Positions 27,703 through 36,017 of a DNA stretch of 64,000 nucleotides are shown in pieces. The DNA is from Photobacterium aphoticum. Its GTDB lineage: Bacteria > Pseudomonadota > Gammaproteobacteria > Enterobacterales > Vibrionaceae. Position 1 is the first letter of the stretch. Every line of letters begins with the position of its first letter. The position numbers and the translations under genes were made by a program. The notes below the pieces were generated by a model. That model saw nothing but the letters and a program-made list of their open reading frames with translations, made no database searches and was not told the origin of the DNA. The stretch covers positions 248,001 through 312,000 of the forward strand of contig NZ_LDOV01000025.1 of assembly GCF_001029435.1 (NCBI RefSeq), written 5' to 3'.

Positions 27703-27718
27703 TGGCACTGTCTTTGCT
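27703..27718 (+). promoter_or_regulatory. Sigma-54 promoter candidate
   Basis: TGGCACTGTCTTTGCT matches the -24/-12 consensus TGGCACG-N4-TTGCW at every fixed position except one. It points toward the methyltransferase remnant and nirD. Expected start is near 27730. Confidence 0.6.
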
Positions 27719-27796
27719 GGGTTATATGGGGAGTCGCTGTCGTCATGACACTCTGTTGTTCAGATAGCGGCTCAGGTAGAGAGCAAAAAGGGACAG

Positions 27797-27950
27797 GTCG
27801 CGTGGCATTCGTTGGCGTCGGGTGGGGTGAACCGGATCTGCTGACGGTGTGGTGAGTGAGGCCATTCGTGCCACGTGTCCTGTTCCCGCCCGTCTCCTGT
27901 ATGCCGGTAAAGCCAAAGAACAAGTGAGCTGGATGCAGTCATGTGGTTGA
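27797..27950 (+). pseudogene. Remnant of uroporphyrinogen-III C-methyltransferase (SUMT)
   Basis: Two short conserved pieces of SUMT survive. The first frame (from 27797) reads GRVAFVGVGWGEPDLLTV, the N-terminal SAM-binding glycine motif of CobA/CysG-type enzymes, and then hits a stop. In another frame from 27852 it continues VSEAIRATCPVPARLLYAGK then AKEQVSWMQSCG and stops at 27950, matching the VS-E-I...ARLLYVGK...HS-PQ region. About 20 residues between the two pieces and all of the C-terminal two thirds are missing, so it cannot be functional. SUMT makes the sirohaem precursor needed by nitrite reductase, and the gene often lies beside nirBD, which fits the intact nirD 20 bases downstream. 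Confidence 0.65.
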
Positions 27951-27971
27951 TATTACGCACGAGGTGAAATG

Positions 27972-28346
27972 ATGAAAGTCTCTTCTTTACAGGCAGCATC
28001 ACCAGCAACGCCCTCCACATCCAGGCTGTGGCAAACCATCTGTGCGAAGCAGGACTTACCGCCGCATGCGGGTGTGTGCGTGCGTTTGAATGAGCGTCAT
28101 GTGGCGATTTTTTTCTGTGCCCGAACGGGGGCCTTGTACGCAGTCGATAACTTTGATCCGATCGATAAGACCAGCGTGTTGTCGCGGGGGATCATCGGTT
28201 CTATCGGTGAAGAAGCCGTGGTGGCATCGCCATTGTTCAAACAGCACTTTAATCTCAAAACGGGTCAATGTTTAGAGCAGCCAGACATTCAACTAAAAAC
28301 CTACCCGATCCGTTGCCACGAGGGTTTAGTGCAAGTGGCAGTGTGA
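27972..28346 (+). CDS. nirD: Orphan nitrite reductase small subunit (NirD-like)
   Basis: A 124-residue Rieske-fold protein of the NirD type, which partners the large sirohaem/FAD subunit NirB in NADH-nitrite reductase. Diagnostic segments are RLNERHVAIFFCARTGALYA, DNFDPIDKTSVLSRGIIG and EEAVVASPLFKQHFNLKTGQ. Like other NirD proteins it lacks the Cys/His cluster ligands of true Rieske proteins. GAGGTGA precedes a double ATG (27969 or 27972; the second has better spacing). No nirB lies on either side: upstream is a SUMT remnant behind a sigma-54-like promoter, downstream a terminator. It may be a leftover of a lost nitrite assimilation operon, or may serve a NirB encoded elsewhere. Confidence 0.82.
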   Translation: MKVSSLQAASPATPSTSRLWQTICAKQDLPPHAGVCVRLNERHVAIFFCARTGALYAVDNFDPIDKTSVLSRGIIGSIGEEAVVASPLFKQHFNLKTGQCLEQPDIQLKTYPIRCHEGLVQVAV

Positions 28347-28417
28347 TAAGCGCGCTAAACCTCAGGCCCCCTTCATACCTTTTGTTTATTTATTGTGTAT
28401 CTGTTGAGTGATCGATT

Positions 28418-28442
28418 TGCCCTCGAAAGAGGGCATTTTTTT
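28418..28442 (+). terminator. Terminator after nirD
   Basis: Stem TGCCCTC / GAGGGCA with a GAAA tetraloop followed by seven T residues. Confidence 0.9.
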
Positions 28443-28562
28443 GTCTGCTCATTCGTCAGCAAGAGGATGGGGTGATGTCGCTAACGCTTAAAACATCAGT
28501 GAGACAGAGTGGATTCAGTGTTTCCTCCCGTAAACGCAAATTGTTGCCTTGTTGTTAAAAAT

Positions 28563-28576
28563 TTGATCGATTTCAA
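28563..28576. promoter_or_regulatory. FNR-like site upstream of alcohol dehydrogenase gene
   Basis: TTGATCGATTTCAA matches the TTGAT-N4-ATCAA consensus with one mismatch, 190 bases before the dehydrogenase start. Anaerobic control would suit a fermentative enzyme. The rest of 28443-28766 shows no gene. Confidence 0.35.
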
Positions 28577-28766
28577 AGTTCCCGGGTTGCAAAAATCACG
28601 TAGCACGTTTTTTTGTCCCAGATCAATTTGTTGCACACTTTTCAGGTGTTAGGGTTCCCATCAGGTAAGAAAAAGTTGGCTACCTGCATGCTGATATGAG
28701 GCGAATGAACGGCCTTTATATCGGTCAAAAAATAATATTGTGTTTGAAAGATAAGGAGAAATCATT

Positions 28767-29915
28767 ATGAGCAGCGCGTTTTTCATTCCGACAGTCAATC
28801 TGATGGGAGCCGGTTGTTTGACGGAAGCCGTAGATGCGATTCAAGCCCATGGATTTAAAAAAGCCTTAATTGTGACCGATAAAGTGCTTAGCCAAATTGG
28901 TATGGTACAGCAGGTGGCGGACTTACTGACGGCTCGTAATGTGGCCAGTGTTGTTTTCGATGGTACACAACCGAACCCGACAATTGATAATGTCAGAGCC
29001 GGTTTGGATTTATTGCACACCCAGCAATGTGATTGTGTGGTCTCGCTGGGGGGTGGCTCACCGCATGATTGTGCCAAAGGTATTGCGTTGGTTGCCGCAA
29101 ACGGGGGCGAGATCGCGGACTATGAAGGCGTAGATCAGTCGGCCAAGCCACAGTTACCCCTGATTGCCATCAACACCACGGCAGGTACGGCCTCTGAAAT
29201 GACCCGTTTTTGTATCATCACGGACGAAGCGCGCCACATTAAAATGGCGATTGTGGATAAGCACACCACACCGCTGATGTCTGTCAATGATCCTGAATTG
29301 ATGCTGGCAAAACCGGCTTCACTCACGGCGGCCACAGGGATGGATGCGTTGACTCATGCCATTGAAGCGTATGTGTCGACGGCCGCGACGCCGATCACAG
29401 ATGCGGTCGCCATTAAAGCGATGGAGCTGATCCAGGCGCACCTGCGTACGGCCGTGAACGAAGGGCAAAATATTGCAGCCCGTGAGCAAATGGCTTACGC
29501 GCAATTTATGGCGGGCATGGCGTTTAACAATGCCTCGTTGGGGTATGTGCATGCCATGGCGCACCAGTTGGGTGGCTTCTATGATTTGCCGCACGGGGTG
29601 TGTAATGCGGTATTGCTGCCACATGTACAGCGTTACAACGCGCAAGTCTGTCCGGCACGATTACGTGATGTGGCCAAAGCGATGGGCGTGGATGTCACGG
29701 GCTTGAGTGAGGAAGCCGGCGCAGAGGCGGCACTGGTTGCCATTCAAACGTTGTCGCAGGATGTCGGGATCCCGGCCGGTCTGACTGAACTGGGGGCGAA
29801 AGAAGAAGATATTGCGGTATTGGCCGAGAATGCCCTGAAAGATGCGTGTGGGTTTACCAATCCGAAGCAAGCGACCCATGATGAGATTGTTGCGATTTTC
29901 AAAGCGGCCATGTAA
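28767..29915 (+). CDS. Iron-containing alcohol dehydrogenase (YiaY/AdhB-like)
   Basis: Group III, iron-dependent alcohol dehydrogenase of 382 residues. NAD-binding signature [18 protein letters not shown] is near residue 94. Metal-binding His/Asp residues are expected in [18 protein letters not shown] (near 190-207) and [20 protein letters not shown] (near 262-281). AAGGAG precedes the ATG. The length and motifs are those of YiaY of E. coli and ADH2 of Zymomonas, which reduce short aldehydes such as acetaldehyde to alcohols. The substrate is not certain. Transcribed alone, with its own terminator. Confidence 0.9.
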   Translation: MSSAFFIPTVNLMGAGCLTEAVDAIQAHGFKKALIVTDKVLSQIGMVQQVADLLTARNVASVVFDGTQPNPTIDNVRAGLDLLHTQQCDCVVSLGGGSPHDCAKGIALVAANGGEIADYEGVDQSAKPQLPLIAINTTAGTASEMTRFCIITDEARHIKMAIVDKHTTPLMSVNDPELMLAKPASLTAATGMDALTHAIEAYVSTAATPITDAVAIKAMELIQAHLRTAVNEGQNIAAREQMAYAQFMAGMAFNNASLGYVHAMAHQLGGFYDLPHGVCNAVLLPHVQRYNAQVCPARLRDVAKAMGVDVTGLSEEAGAEAALVAIQTLSQDVGIPAGLTELGAKEEDIAVLAENALKDACGFTNPKQATHDEIVAIFKAAM

Positions 29916-30033
29916 TCCGGTCATGCCCCTTTCATATTGCCTATTCACAATGGTGATGTCAGCCACGAACGCGTCGCTTCGGCGATAAACCGCTGATAGT
30001 GCGACGACGGGTCGCACTCTTAACCACCATTTT

Positions 30034-30058
30034 GCGCCCATCGCTGGGCGCTTTTTTT
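30034..30058 (+). terminator. Terminator after alcohol dehydrogenase gene
   Basis: Stem GCGCCCA / TGGGCGC with a TCGC loop, then seven T residues on the plus strand. The other flank lacks a T run on the minus strand, so it probably serves only the dehydrogenase gene. Confidence 0.88.
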
Positions 30059-30096
30059 GTTTGACTCTTGATGATGTTGGCTTATTGGGTTGTGGC

Positions 30097-31554
30097 TTAC
30101 AGCAGCGGACTGAACATATAGAAGAACTGTTCAAACAATTTATTGGCGATAGGGCGGTCATGCCAGGTCTTGGCATCGACCGGATGAGAATCGGCAATGT
30201 ATTGTTGCTGCAACCAACTCAGTTGCTGGGTAAATTCCGCATTGTCGACCGCCAAGGTTACTTCAAAGTTGAGCCACAAGCTGCGCATATCCAGATTCAC
30301 CGTGCCGATCAAACAGTGGTTACCGTCAATCACCACCGATTTTGTGTGCAGTAACCCGCCTTGGAAGCGGTGAATACGCACGCCAGCGGTCAGTAGTTCA
30401 GAGAAGAACGAACGGCTGGCCCATTCCACCATCAACGAATCGTTCTTATCCGGGATCACGATATCTACCGACACCCCGCGCTGCGCTGCGCCTTTCATGG
30501 CATGCAGCAGGTTTTCACTTGGAATGAAATATGGGGTGGTGATCACCACGCTTTCTCGCGCTTGGTAGATACTCAGCAGCAGCGTTTGGTGAATGATTTC
30601 ATCGGGCATACCGGGGCCGGACGGGATCACCTGAATCATATCAGCGGCATCAACCGAGCTGGGTAACTGGCAATCTGGCAGTGTCGGCAGATGCCGTTCA
30701 CCGGTTTCCACTTCCCAATCCCAGGCTTGGATAGAGTTCAGTACGGCCACTGTTGGCCCTGTCACGCGCACCATCACGTCGATCCATTGGCCGACGCCGG
30801 CATCGGTTTTGAAATACGCCGGATCGACCATGTTCATGGAGCCGGTATAAGCGATGTGGCTGTCGATCACGACAATTTTACGGTGCTGACGCAGATCCAA
30901 ACGACGCAGGAACATACGCAGCGGGCTCACCGCCAAGGCTTCGACAATCTGGATCCCGGCATGGCGCATCAGTTTTGGCCAGTGGGAGCGGAAGAAGCGC
31001 ATACTGCCTGCCGCATCCAGCAAAATGCGCACGTTCACGCCACGCTTGGCTGCCATGATAAGTGCTGTCGCCACTTCGTCGGCCAGTCCGCCGGGGTGCC
31101 AGATGTAGAACTCCATCTGAATCGCATGCTGGGCATCGTGAATATCATCAATCAAGGAGCGCAAAATAGTTTGCGGCGAATCTTGCAAGGAGAGGGTGTT
31201 GCCACTTAACGCAGGAATGCCTAAGCGGTTTTCACACAGATCATTGATCGGACGGGCATGTTCGGTCATCAGGTGAGGCTGGTGGCCGGGGCAGTCGGTA
31301 AGGCGCTGGAACCAGTCCTCATAAGGTTGAAACATGTCTTTGGCACGTTCAGCCCGTTTTTTGCCAAGGTTGAGTTCGCCAAACAGGATATAGGCGAACA
31401 CCCCGCCAATTGGGATGATGTAGATGATCATCAGCCACGCCAGTGAGACACCGACGACGCGTCGCTTGAACACTACGCGCATTGTCACTGCTGCAATCAT
31501 TAACCAGTAGAGAAACACACCGACCCATGTCAGTACTTGATAAAACTGTTCCAT
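30097..31554 (-). CDS. clsA: Cardiolipin synthase A
   Basis: Phospholipase-D-superfamily enzyme of 485 residues that joins two phosphatidylglycerol molecules to cardiolipin and glycerol at the inner membrane. Two N-terminal transmembrane helices (about 5-25 and 35-58) are followed by two HKD motifs: HRKIVVIDSHIAYTGSMN near residue 223 and HTKSVVIDGNHCLIGTVN near 403. Size and order match ClsA of E. coli. A single gene transcribed from its own promoter in the 294-base gap before 31849; that gap holds no other recognisable feature. Confidence 0.92.
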   Translation of the reverse strand: MEQFYQVLTWVGVFLYWLMIAAVTMRVVFKRRVVGVSLAWLMIIYIIPIGGVFAYILFGELNLGKKRAERAKDMFQPYEDWFQRLTDCPGHQPHLMTEHARPINDLCENRLGIPALSGNTLSLQDSPQTILRSLIDDIHDAQHAIQMEFYIWHPGGLADEVATALIMAAKRGVNVRILLDAAGSMRFFRSHWPKLMRHAGIQIVEALAVSPLRMFLRRLDLRQHRKIVVIDSHIAYTGSMNMVDPAYFKTDAGVGQWIDVMVRVTGPTVAVLNSIQAWDWEVETGERHLPTLPDCQLPSSVDAADMIQVIPSGPGMPDEIIHQTLLLSIYQARESVVITTPYFIPSENLLHAMKGAAQRGVSVDIVIPDKNDSLMVEWASRSFFSELLTAGVRIHRFQGGLLHTKSVVIDGNHCLIGTVNLDMRSLWLNFEVTLAVDNAEFTQQLSWLQQQYIADSHPVDAKTWHDRPIANKLFEQFFYMFSPLL

Positions 31555-31848
31555 TCACGTTTGCTATTTTGGTGACATATTTCTCTATTCTGCATCGAAA
31601 TGGCTGGAATACCAATGAATTCTCATAATGTTGGTGGTTTTGTGAACACGATAAGTCCTTTGAGTGGCAGGATTTTCCCGCTTGTACTCGCACGGTAGTC
31701 CAGGCTTGCGATCGTGAATGGATAAACAGAGGAAGATGGCACAGAGGTGCTTTGCATGGCGATGGGCGTAAGGAAGATGATAGCAACGGCGGTTGGGTAT
31801 ATACTCTGCCCGTTTTTGCTGATTGTTTAAATGAAATAGAGATCCCCT

Positions 31849-32541
31849 ATGTTTACTTTGGTTTTCGAGCACCCTGACTTTCTTGTGATTGATAAGCATC
31901 CGGGGATCAGCGTGCACAAAGATGACAACGAGCAACCGCTGCTGGCGGAAGTGGCGCGTCACACGGGGGATGAAAAACTCTATTTGATCCACCGTCTGGA
32001 TAAAATGACCTCGGGCTTACTGCTGTTGGGGCGTCACCATGATGCGGCATCACAGCTGTCGGCTAACTTTGCCCAGCGCGTGGTTGAAAAATACTACTTG
32101 GCCATTGGTACCAAAAAGCCGAAGAAAAAGCAGGGCGTGGTGATTGGCGACATGAGCCGTTCCCGTCGCAGCAGCTGGAAATTAGAAACCAGCCGTGAAA
32201 ATCCGGCGATCACCCAGTTTTTCTCAACCGCTGGCGGTGACGGTCGCCGTTTGTTCCTGTGTAAGCCGCATACCGGCAAAACTCATCAAATTCGCGTGGC
32301 GCTGCGCAGCGTGGGTTCTGGGATCACGGGGGATGATATCTACGGCTGTGAAACGTCTGATCGTGGCTACCTGCATGCCTATGCGCTGCGTTTCCCGTAT
32401 CAGGGGGAGCAGTGGCAGTTTGTGTGTCCGCCGACCCAAGGTGCATTGTGGCAAGGTGAAGCGGTACAAGCGGGATTGGCTGAGTGGCAGTCACCGTGGT
32501 CACTGAACTGGCCGGTGATTGCCGGTAAGTCTAAAGGCTAA
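31849..32541 (+). CDS. RluA-family RNA pseudouridine synthase (small, TruC/TIGR01621-like)
   Basis: Pseudouridine synthase of 230 residues. The catalytic aspartate is Asp51 in LIHRLDKMTSGLLLLGR, and the second conserved segment is KPHTGKTHQIRVALRSVG. No S4 domain is present, so the enzyme starts directly in the catalytic fold. It resembles the short RluA-like group found in Vibrionaceae and Alteromonadales, distinct from RluA, RluC, RluD and TruC; the target RNA position is not known. A compound hairpin follows the stop. Confidence 0.85.
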   Translation: MFTLVFEHPDFLVIDKHPGISVHKDDNEQPLLAEVARHTGDEKLYLIHRLDKMTSGLLLLGRHHDAASQLSANFAQRVVEKYYLAIGTKKPKKKQGVVIGDMSRSRRSSWKLETSRENPAITQFFSTAGGDGRRLFLCKPHTGKTHQIRVALRSVGSGITGDDIYGCETSDRGYLHAYALRFPYQGEQWQFVCPPTQGALWQGEAVQAGLAEWQSPWSLNWPVIAGKSKG

Positions 32542-32550
32542 ATACGAGCG

Positions 32551-32579
32551 GGCGGTGTCGATAATCTATCGTTACCGCC
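32551..32579 (+). other. Compound hairpin after the pseudouridine synthase gene
   Basis: GGCGGT (32551-32556) pairs with ACCGCC (32574-32579), and inside it CGATA pairs with TATCG, separated by a 2x2 internal loop. There is no T run, so it may act in message stability or weak termination. Confidence 0.45.
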
Positions 32580-32798
32580 TATTCAATCCGCCCGATTTCA
32601 TAAGTCAGTACAGAAGTCGGTCTGTTCAATAAGCTGAACTGTACGAAAAGCAACCGCTACATAAAATCAGTGGTGATAAAAAGCGCAACTTTTCCACGAT
32701 TTAGCAGTAAAAATAGGCCTTACTGATAAAGATCGCGCTAAAGACGGCATTTATTCATTTAAATTGCGTTTAATTGGGCGTTTGTTAACCGTTTGCCA

Positions 32799-32850
32799 TT
32801 AACGGCGCGAGGAAGATCACTTATAATGCCCGTCTAGGATTCACCCTAGA
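32799..32850 (+). promoter_or_regulatory. Promoter and 5' hairpin of the small basic protein gene
   Basis: TTAACG (32799-32804) and a consensus TATAAT (32822-32827) are spaced by 17 bp. The predicted transcript begins near 32833 with the hairpin TCTAGG-N6-CCTAGA (32833-32850), just ahead of the ribosome site AGGA. The upstream stretch 32580-32798 shows no gene. Confidence 0.55.
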
Positions 32851-32862
32851 TCGAGGAAAACC

Positions 32863-33072
32863 ATGCGCCTTACCCGTTCTGTATCGCTGCGTATGCGATT
32901 AAAGAAGAAAAAGAATAAAACACGTTTTTGGGGGCTGGCGTCATTTCGTCGACATCGGAAAATGGTTAAACAGCGTGCGCGCCGACAGCATCAGGGGCGT
33001 ATGCAAGCCGAATATGTCCTGCTCGCTACTCACCGCCTTCCTGAGCAGGAACACCTCAAACTGATCGCGTAA
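32863..33072 (+). CDS. Small, highly basic protein of unknown function
   Basis: A 69-residue protein I do not recognise. About 21 of 69 residues are Lys or Arg, concentrated in residues 2-46 (for example RMRLKKKKNKTRFW and SFRRHRKMVKQRARR), followed by a less charged C-terminal tail (ATHRLPEQEHLKLIA). A good promoter, a 5' hairpin and GAGGAAAA ahead of the ATG argue that it is expressed. Its TAA abuts the ATG at 33073, giving possible coupling to the methyltransferase gene. The composition suggests an RNA- or ribosome-binding protein; this is inference. It has no membrane segment or signal peptide. Confidence 0.55.
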   Translation: MRLTRSVSLRMRLKKKKNKTRFWGLASFRRHRKMVKQRARRQHQGRMQAEYVLLATHRLPEQEHLKLIA

Positions 33073-33120
33073 ATGCGCGTACTATCCTATCCACTTAACC
33101 TTAATCAATGCAGTACCGTG

Positions 33121-34068
33121 ATGGAAATTAGTGCACTACCTACTTTAGAGCAACACCTGATGGCTGAGTTGGCCACACCGCCAACGGAAGTTCGTCGTCT
33201 TTTTCATGGTCGTGGCCGCTGCTGGCCGGGCTTGGAGCAACTTACGGTAGACTGGCTGTCGGGTCAGGTACTGGTGTCGTTGTTCAAAGAGCCGTCGGCT
33301 GAATTTTTGGTGGCATTAGAGCAGTTACTGGAAACCTTAGTGGCGTCTGAAACGTGGCAGCAGTCCGGTGCGACATCCTTGTTACTGCAACACCGTGACC
33401 GTGAAGGCGCGCCAATGGATGTCCTTTGGGGCGAATGCCGTGACTATCAGGATGTGGTGGAAAACGGGTTAACCTTCAAGTTGGATCTGGGGCGTAAGCA
33501 AAATAACGGTTTGTTCTTGGATATGCGTCTGGGCCGTGAGTGGGTGATGCAGCATGCCAATGGCAAGCGCGTGTTGAACCTGTTCGCCTACACCTGTGGT
33601 TTTTCTGTGGCAGCGATTGCCGGTGGTGCCGAGCACGTGGTGAATCTGGATATGGCGAAAGCGGCATTAAGCCGTGGCCGTGATAACCATCACCTGAACC
33701 AGCATGATCTGAAGAAAGTGAGTTTCTTAGGCCATGAGCTGTTTAAGTCATGGGGTAAGGTGCGCAAACTGGGTCCGTACGACATGATCATCATTGATCC
33801 GCCGTCATTCCAGAAAGGCAGCTTTGCGCTGACTAAAGATTACCAGAAAATTTTGCGTCGTTTGCCGGAACTGCTGACCGCAGAAGGGCAAGTGGTCGCC
33901 TGTGTGAACGATCCGGGTGTGTCTTCGTCGTTCCTGATTGAAGGCATGGCGACAGAAGCGCCGGAATTGCAGTACCAATACCGTTTGGACAACCCGCCAG
34001 AATTTAAGGATATTGATCCGGAAGGCGGCTTGAAGGTGCTGATTTTCGAGCGTCAGCCTCAAGGCTAA
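33121..34068 (+). CDS. Class I SAM-dependent methyltransferase (RlmI/COG1092-like)
   Basis: Methyltransferase of about 315 residues related to the catalytic half of RlmI/RlmL-type rRNA m5C/m2G enzymes. SAM motif I is RVLNLFAYTCGFSVAAIAGG, the acidic residue at the end of strand 2 is in VVNLDMAKAALSRGRDN, and motif IV is DMIIIDPPSFQKGSF. It lacks the N-terminal PUA domain of RlmI. The frame is open from an ATG at 33073 directly after the small basic protein, but MEISALPTLEQHL at 33121 looks like a better N-terminus; neither has a strong ribosome site. RNA is the likely substrate. Confidence 0.82.
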   Translation: MEISALPTLEQHLMAELATPPTEVRRLFHGRGRCWPGLEQLTVDWLSGQVLVSLFKEPSAEFLVALEQLLETLVASETWQQSGATSLLLQHRDREGAPMDVLWGECRDYQDVVENGLTFKLDLGRKQNNGLFLDMRLGREWVMQHANGKRVLNLFAYTCGFSVAAIAGGAEHVVNLDMAKAALSRGRDNHHLNQHDLKKVSFLGHELFKSWGKVRKLGPYDMIIIDPPSFQKGSFALTKDYQKILRRLPELLTAEGQVVACVNDPGVSSSFLIEGMATEAPELQYQYRLDNPPEFKDIDPEGGLKVLIFERQPQG

Positions 34069-34086
34069 CTTACCGATTCCAAAAAG

Positions 34087-34117
34087 AAAAACGCCAGCGT
34101 GATGCTGGCGTTTTTTT
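34087..34117 (+). terminator. Terminator after methyltransferase gene
   Basis: A 12-bp stem (34087-34098 with 34104-34115) and a seven-T tail between convergent genes; the A-rich left flank may also serve the minus strand. Confidence 0.88.
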
Positions 34118-34147
34118 ATGTCGATTCAAAGCCTTGTTAGCCGTGTA

Positions 34148-34543
34148 TCATGACTCAGGGGACATGGTATTGCAGACTTCGCTGTTCACCGGTTGAGTCA
34201 CCATGGCACGGCCACGCATGTCCATGATCACAATATTGTAGTTGATGCCTTCTGTCACCAGTGGCGTCAGCTCTTCATTGTTGCAGTAGTTAATGGCAGC
34301 ATTTTTAGCGGCTTTAGTCGGTGGTGTTTTACCACCACCACCGTATAGGATGGTGATCTCAACCATGTTTTCACGGGCTTTGGCTTTCATGACCTGATAT
34401 TGGTCGATTTTCGCGTACGGCGCTTTGCTGTTAATGGCCGCCGCACGAGCCTTAGCGAGGCTGTTCACAACATCTTCGTTGCCGTTAGAGGCACAACCGG
34501 CCAGTAGCGTGACCGCTAGCAGCGCGAACGTTCGTTTTAACAT
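34148..34543 (-). CDS. aspS: Type II secretion pilot lipoprotein, GspS-beta/AspS type
   Basis: Small outer-membrane lipoprotein of 131 residues. The signal sequence MLKRTFALLAVTLLAGC ends in a lipobox with Cys17. The mature part has the AspS pattern: VVNSLAKARAAAI, a strand region ENMVEITILYGGGG, AAKNAAINYCNNEE and a C-terminal Cys in NSEVCN, so a disulfide between the two late cysteines is likely. AspS chaperones the secretin GspD to the outer membrane in Vibrio and some E. coli. The secretion operon itself is elsewhere, as usual for aspS. Assignment is by remembered similarity. Confidence 0.75.
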   Translation of the reverse strand: MLKRTFALLAVTLLAGCASNGNEDVVNSLAKARAAAINSKAPYAKIDQYQVMKAKARENMVEITILYGGGGKTPPTKAAKNAAINYCNNEELTPLVTEGINYNIVIMDMRGRAMVTQPVNSEVCNTMSPES

Positions 34544-34624
34544 GCGGGAATCTCAGTGAATAAGTTGACGAAAAAGGGTCGGAGAGTAGACCCTGTTTCT
34601 ACAAATATGTTCCGTAACGCGCGG

Positions 34625-34924
34625 TTATGGCAGCACTTTTTTGAAGGGTTTTACGATCACTTTCTCGTAAACACCGGCATCAATGTACGGATCCGCATCC
34701 GCCCAAGCTTGCGCCTCTTCCAGCGAGTTGAAATCCGCAATCACGGTTGAGCCGGTAAAGCCCGCTTCACCTGGGTTTTCGCTGTCGATGGCCGGCATCG
34801 GGCCAGCGACTAACAAACGGCCTTCTTCTTGTAGGGCGCTCAGACGCGCCAAATGTTTCTCACGCACACTCAAGCGGCGTTCCAAACTGTTTTCAACATC
34901 CTGAGAGAAAATAACGTACCACAT
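34625..34924 (-). CDS. yciI: YciI family protein
   Basis: A 99-residue dimeric ferredoxin-like protein. [20 protein letters not shown] opens like E. coli YciI, with the conserved His-Asp type pair ([12 protein letters not shown] and [13 protein letters not shown]) and the C-terminal [11 protein letters not shown]. The biochemical role of YciI is unresolved; related YCII-domain proteins have been linked to small-molecule dechlorination. It stands in the conserved yciI-yciA-yciB neighbourhood. Confidence 0.88.
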   Translation of the reverse strand: MWYVIFSQDVENSLERRLSVREKHLARLSALQEEGRLLVAGPMPAIDSENPGEAGFTGSTVIADFNSLEEAQAWADADPYIDAGVYEKVIVKPFKKVLP

Positions 34925-35022
34925 GTGACATGTCTCCTTGGTACTCGCAGTCCATTTATCCGAGAGCCGGATACTGCGAATGCAAATGAAATAAGGGATA
35001 GCATTGAATCACATACTAATGG

Positions 35023-35056
35023 AAAAAAAACGCCCTAACTAGTTGTTAGGGCGTTT
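35023..35056 (-). terminator. Terminator of yciB-yciA
   Basis: A 12-bp stem (35028-35039 with 35045-35056); on the minus strand it ends in a run of eight T, right after the yciA stop. Confidence 0.88.
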
Positions 35057-35068
35057 CCTGCGTATTTG

Positions 35069-35467
35069 TTAGGCTTTTTTAACGGCTCTTGGTCGGCCGT
35101 TGCTGTCGATAGCCACATAGTTGAAGGTGGCTTCACAAACGCGGTAGCGATCGCCCACACCGTCGATCGCGACAGGCTTCACCCACACTTCCAGTGACAC
35201 ACTCATCGATGTATTACCAATGCGGCTACATTCACCGTAACAACACACGACATCGCCTACGCTGACCGGTGCTTTGAAGGCAATGCTGTCAACGGAGACG
35301 GTGACGACGCGGCCGCCACAAATTTCTTTGGCAAGGATTGCGCCGGCCAAGTCAAGTTGAGACATGATCCAACCACCAAAAATATCACCGTTGGCGTTGG
35401 TATCGGCTGGCATGGCAAGGGTACGCAGCAATAGCTGCCCACGTGGGATGTTGTTTTCTGCTGTCAT
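35069..35467 (-). CDS. yciA: Acyl-CoA thioesterase YciA
   Basis: Hotdog-fold thioesterase of 132 residues that hydrolyses a broad range of acyl-CoA esters. Typical segments are LLRTLAMPADTNANGDIFGG (catalytic Asn and Asp), WIMSQLDLAGAILAKEICGG and SIAFKAPVSVGDVVCCYG. The frame reaches up to 35533, but MTAENNIPRGQLLLRTLAMP at 35467 is the family start. It begins 10 bases after the yciB stop, so both are one operon, as in E. coli. Confidence 0.92.
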   Translation of the reverse strand: MTAENNIPRGQLLLRTLAMPADTNANGDIFGGWIMSQLDLAGAILAKEICGGRVVTVSVDSIAFKAPVSVGDVVCCYGECSRIGNTSMSVSLEVWVKPVAIDGVGDRYRVCEATFNYVAIDSNGRPRAVKKA

Positions 35468-35477
35468 GGTGCGACTC

Positions 35478-36017
35478 TTATTCTGAATCTGTTTCTTTAG
35501 GCATATGGTGGTAGATATAGCCGCCAGTAGCAAGGGTGAAGATCAAGGTCCCGATCAGTAAGCCGAAGACTTTGAAGTTTACCCAGACATCGAGAGGCAA
35601 GCGGAAAGCAATATAGACATTCACGCAGGCACATACAATGAAAAACAGTGACCAAGCCACATTTATGCGTTGCCAAACCCGTTCTGGTAGTTGGATCTCA
35701 TGGCTAAGCATGCTTTTAATCAACGGTTTGCCGAGGTACTGACTTACTAACAAACTGATGGCAAACAGTGCGTAAATGATGGTGACTTTCCATTTGATGA
35801 AATTATCATCGTGCAGGTAAATGGTGAGTCCGCCGAACACGGTGACCATGGCTAAGGTTGCCAGCTGCATTTTTTCGACTTTTTTATACAAAAACCATGT
35901 CACGCCCACTTGTACGACCGTCGCGGCAATGAGCGCGCCAGTGGCAACGAAAATGTCATGGGTTTTATACAAAACAAAAAAAATGATAAGCGGTATGAAG
36001 TCGATGAGTTGTTTCAT
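35478..36017 (-). CDS. yciB: Inner membrane septation-associated protein YciB
   Basis: Membrane protein of 179 residues with five hydrophobic helices, known as YciB/Isp[32 protein letters not shown] and the C-terminal [20 protein letters not shown] are characteristic. In enterobacteria it helps cell-envelope integrity and interacts with elongation and division proteins. First gene of yciB-yciA. Confidence 0.93.
   Translation of the reverse strand: MKQLIDFIPLIIFFVLYKTHDIFVATGALIAATVVQVGVTWFLYKKVEKMQLATLAMVTVFGGLTIYLHDDNFIKWKVTIIYALFAISLLVSQYLGKPLIKSMLSHEIQLPERVWQRINVAWSLFFIVCACVNVYIAFRLPLDVWVNFKVFGLLIGTLIFTLATGGYIYHHMPKETDSE

Noticed and set aside
27486..27923. A 145-residue open frame on the minus strand
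   Set aside because: Low-complexity, Pro/Ser/His-rich, no start signals, and it runs antisense over the sigma-54 promoter and the SUMT remnant.
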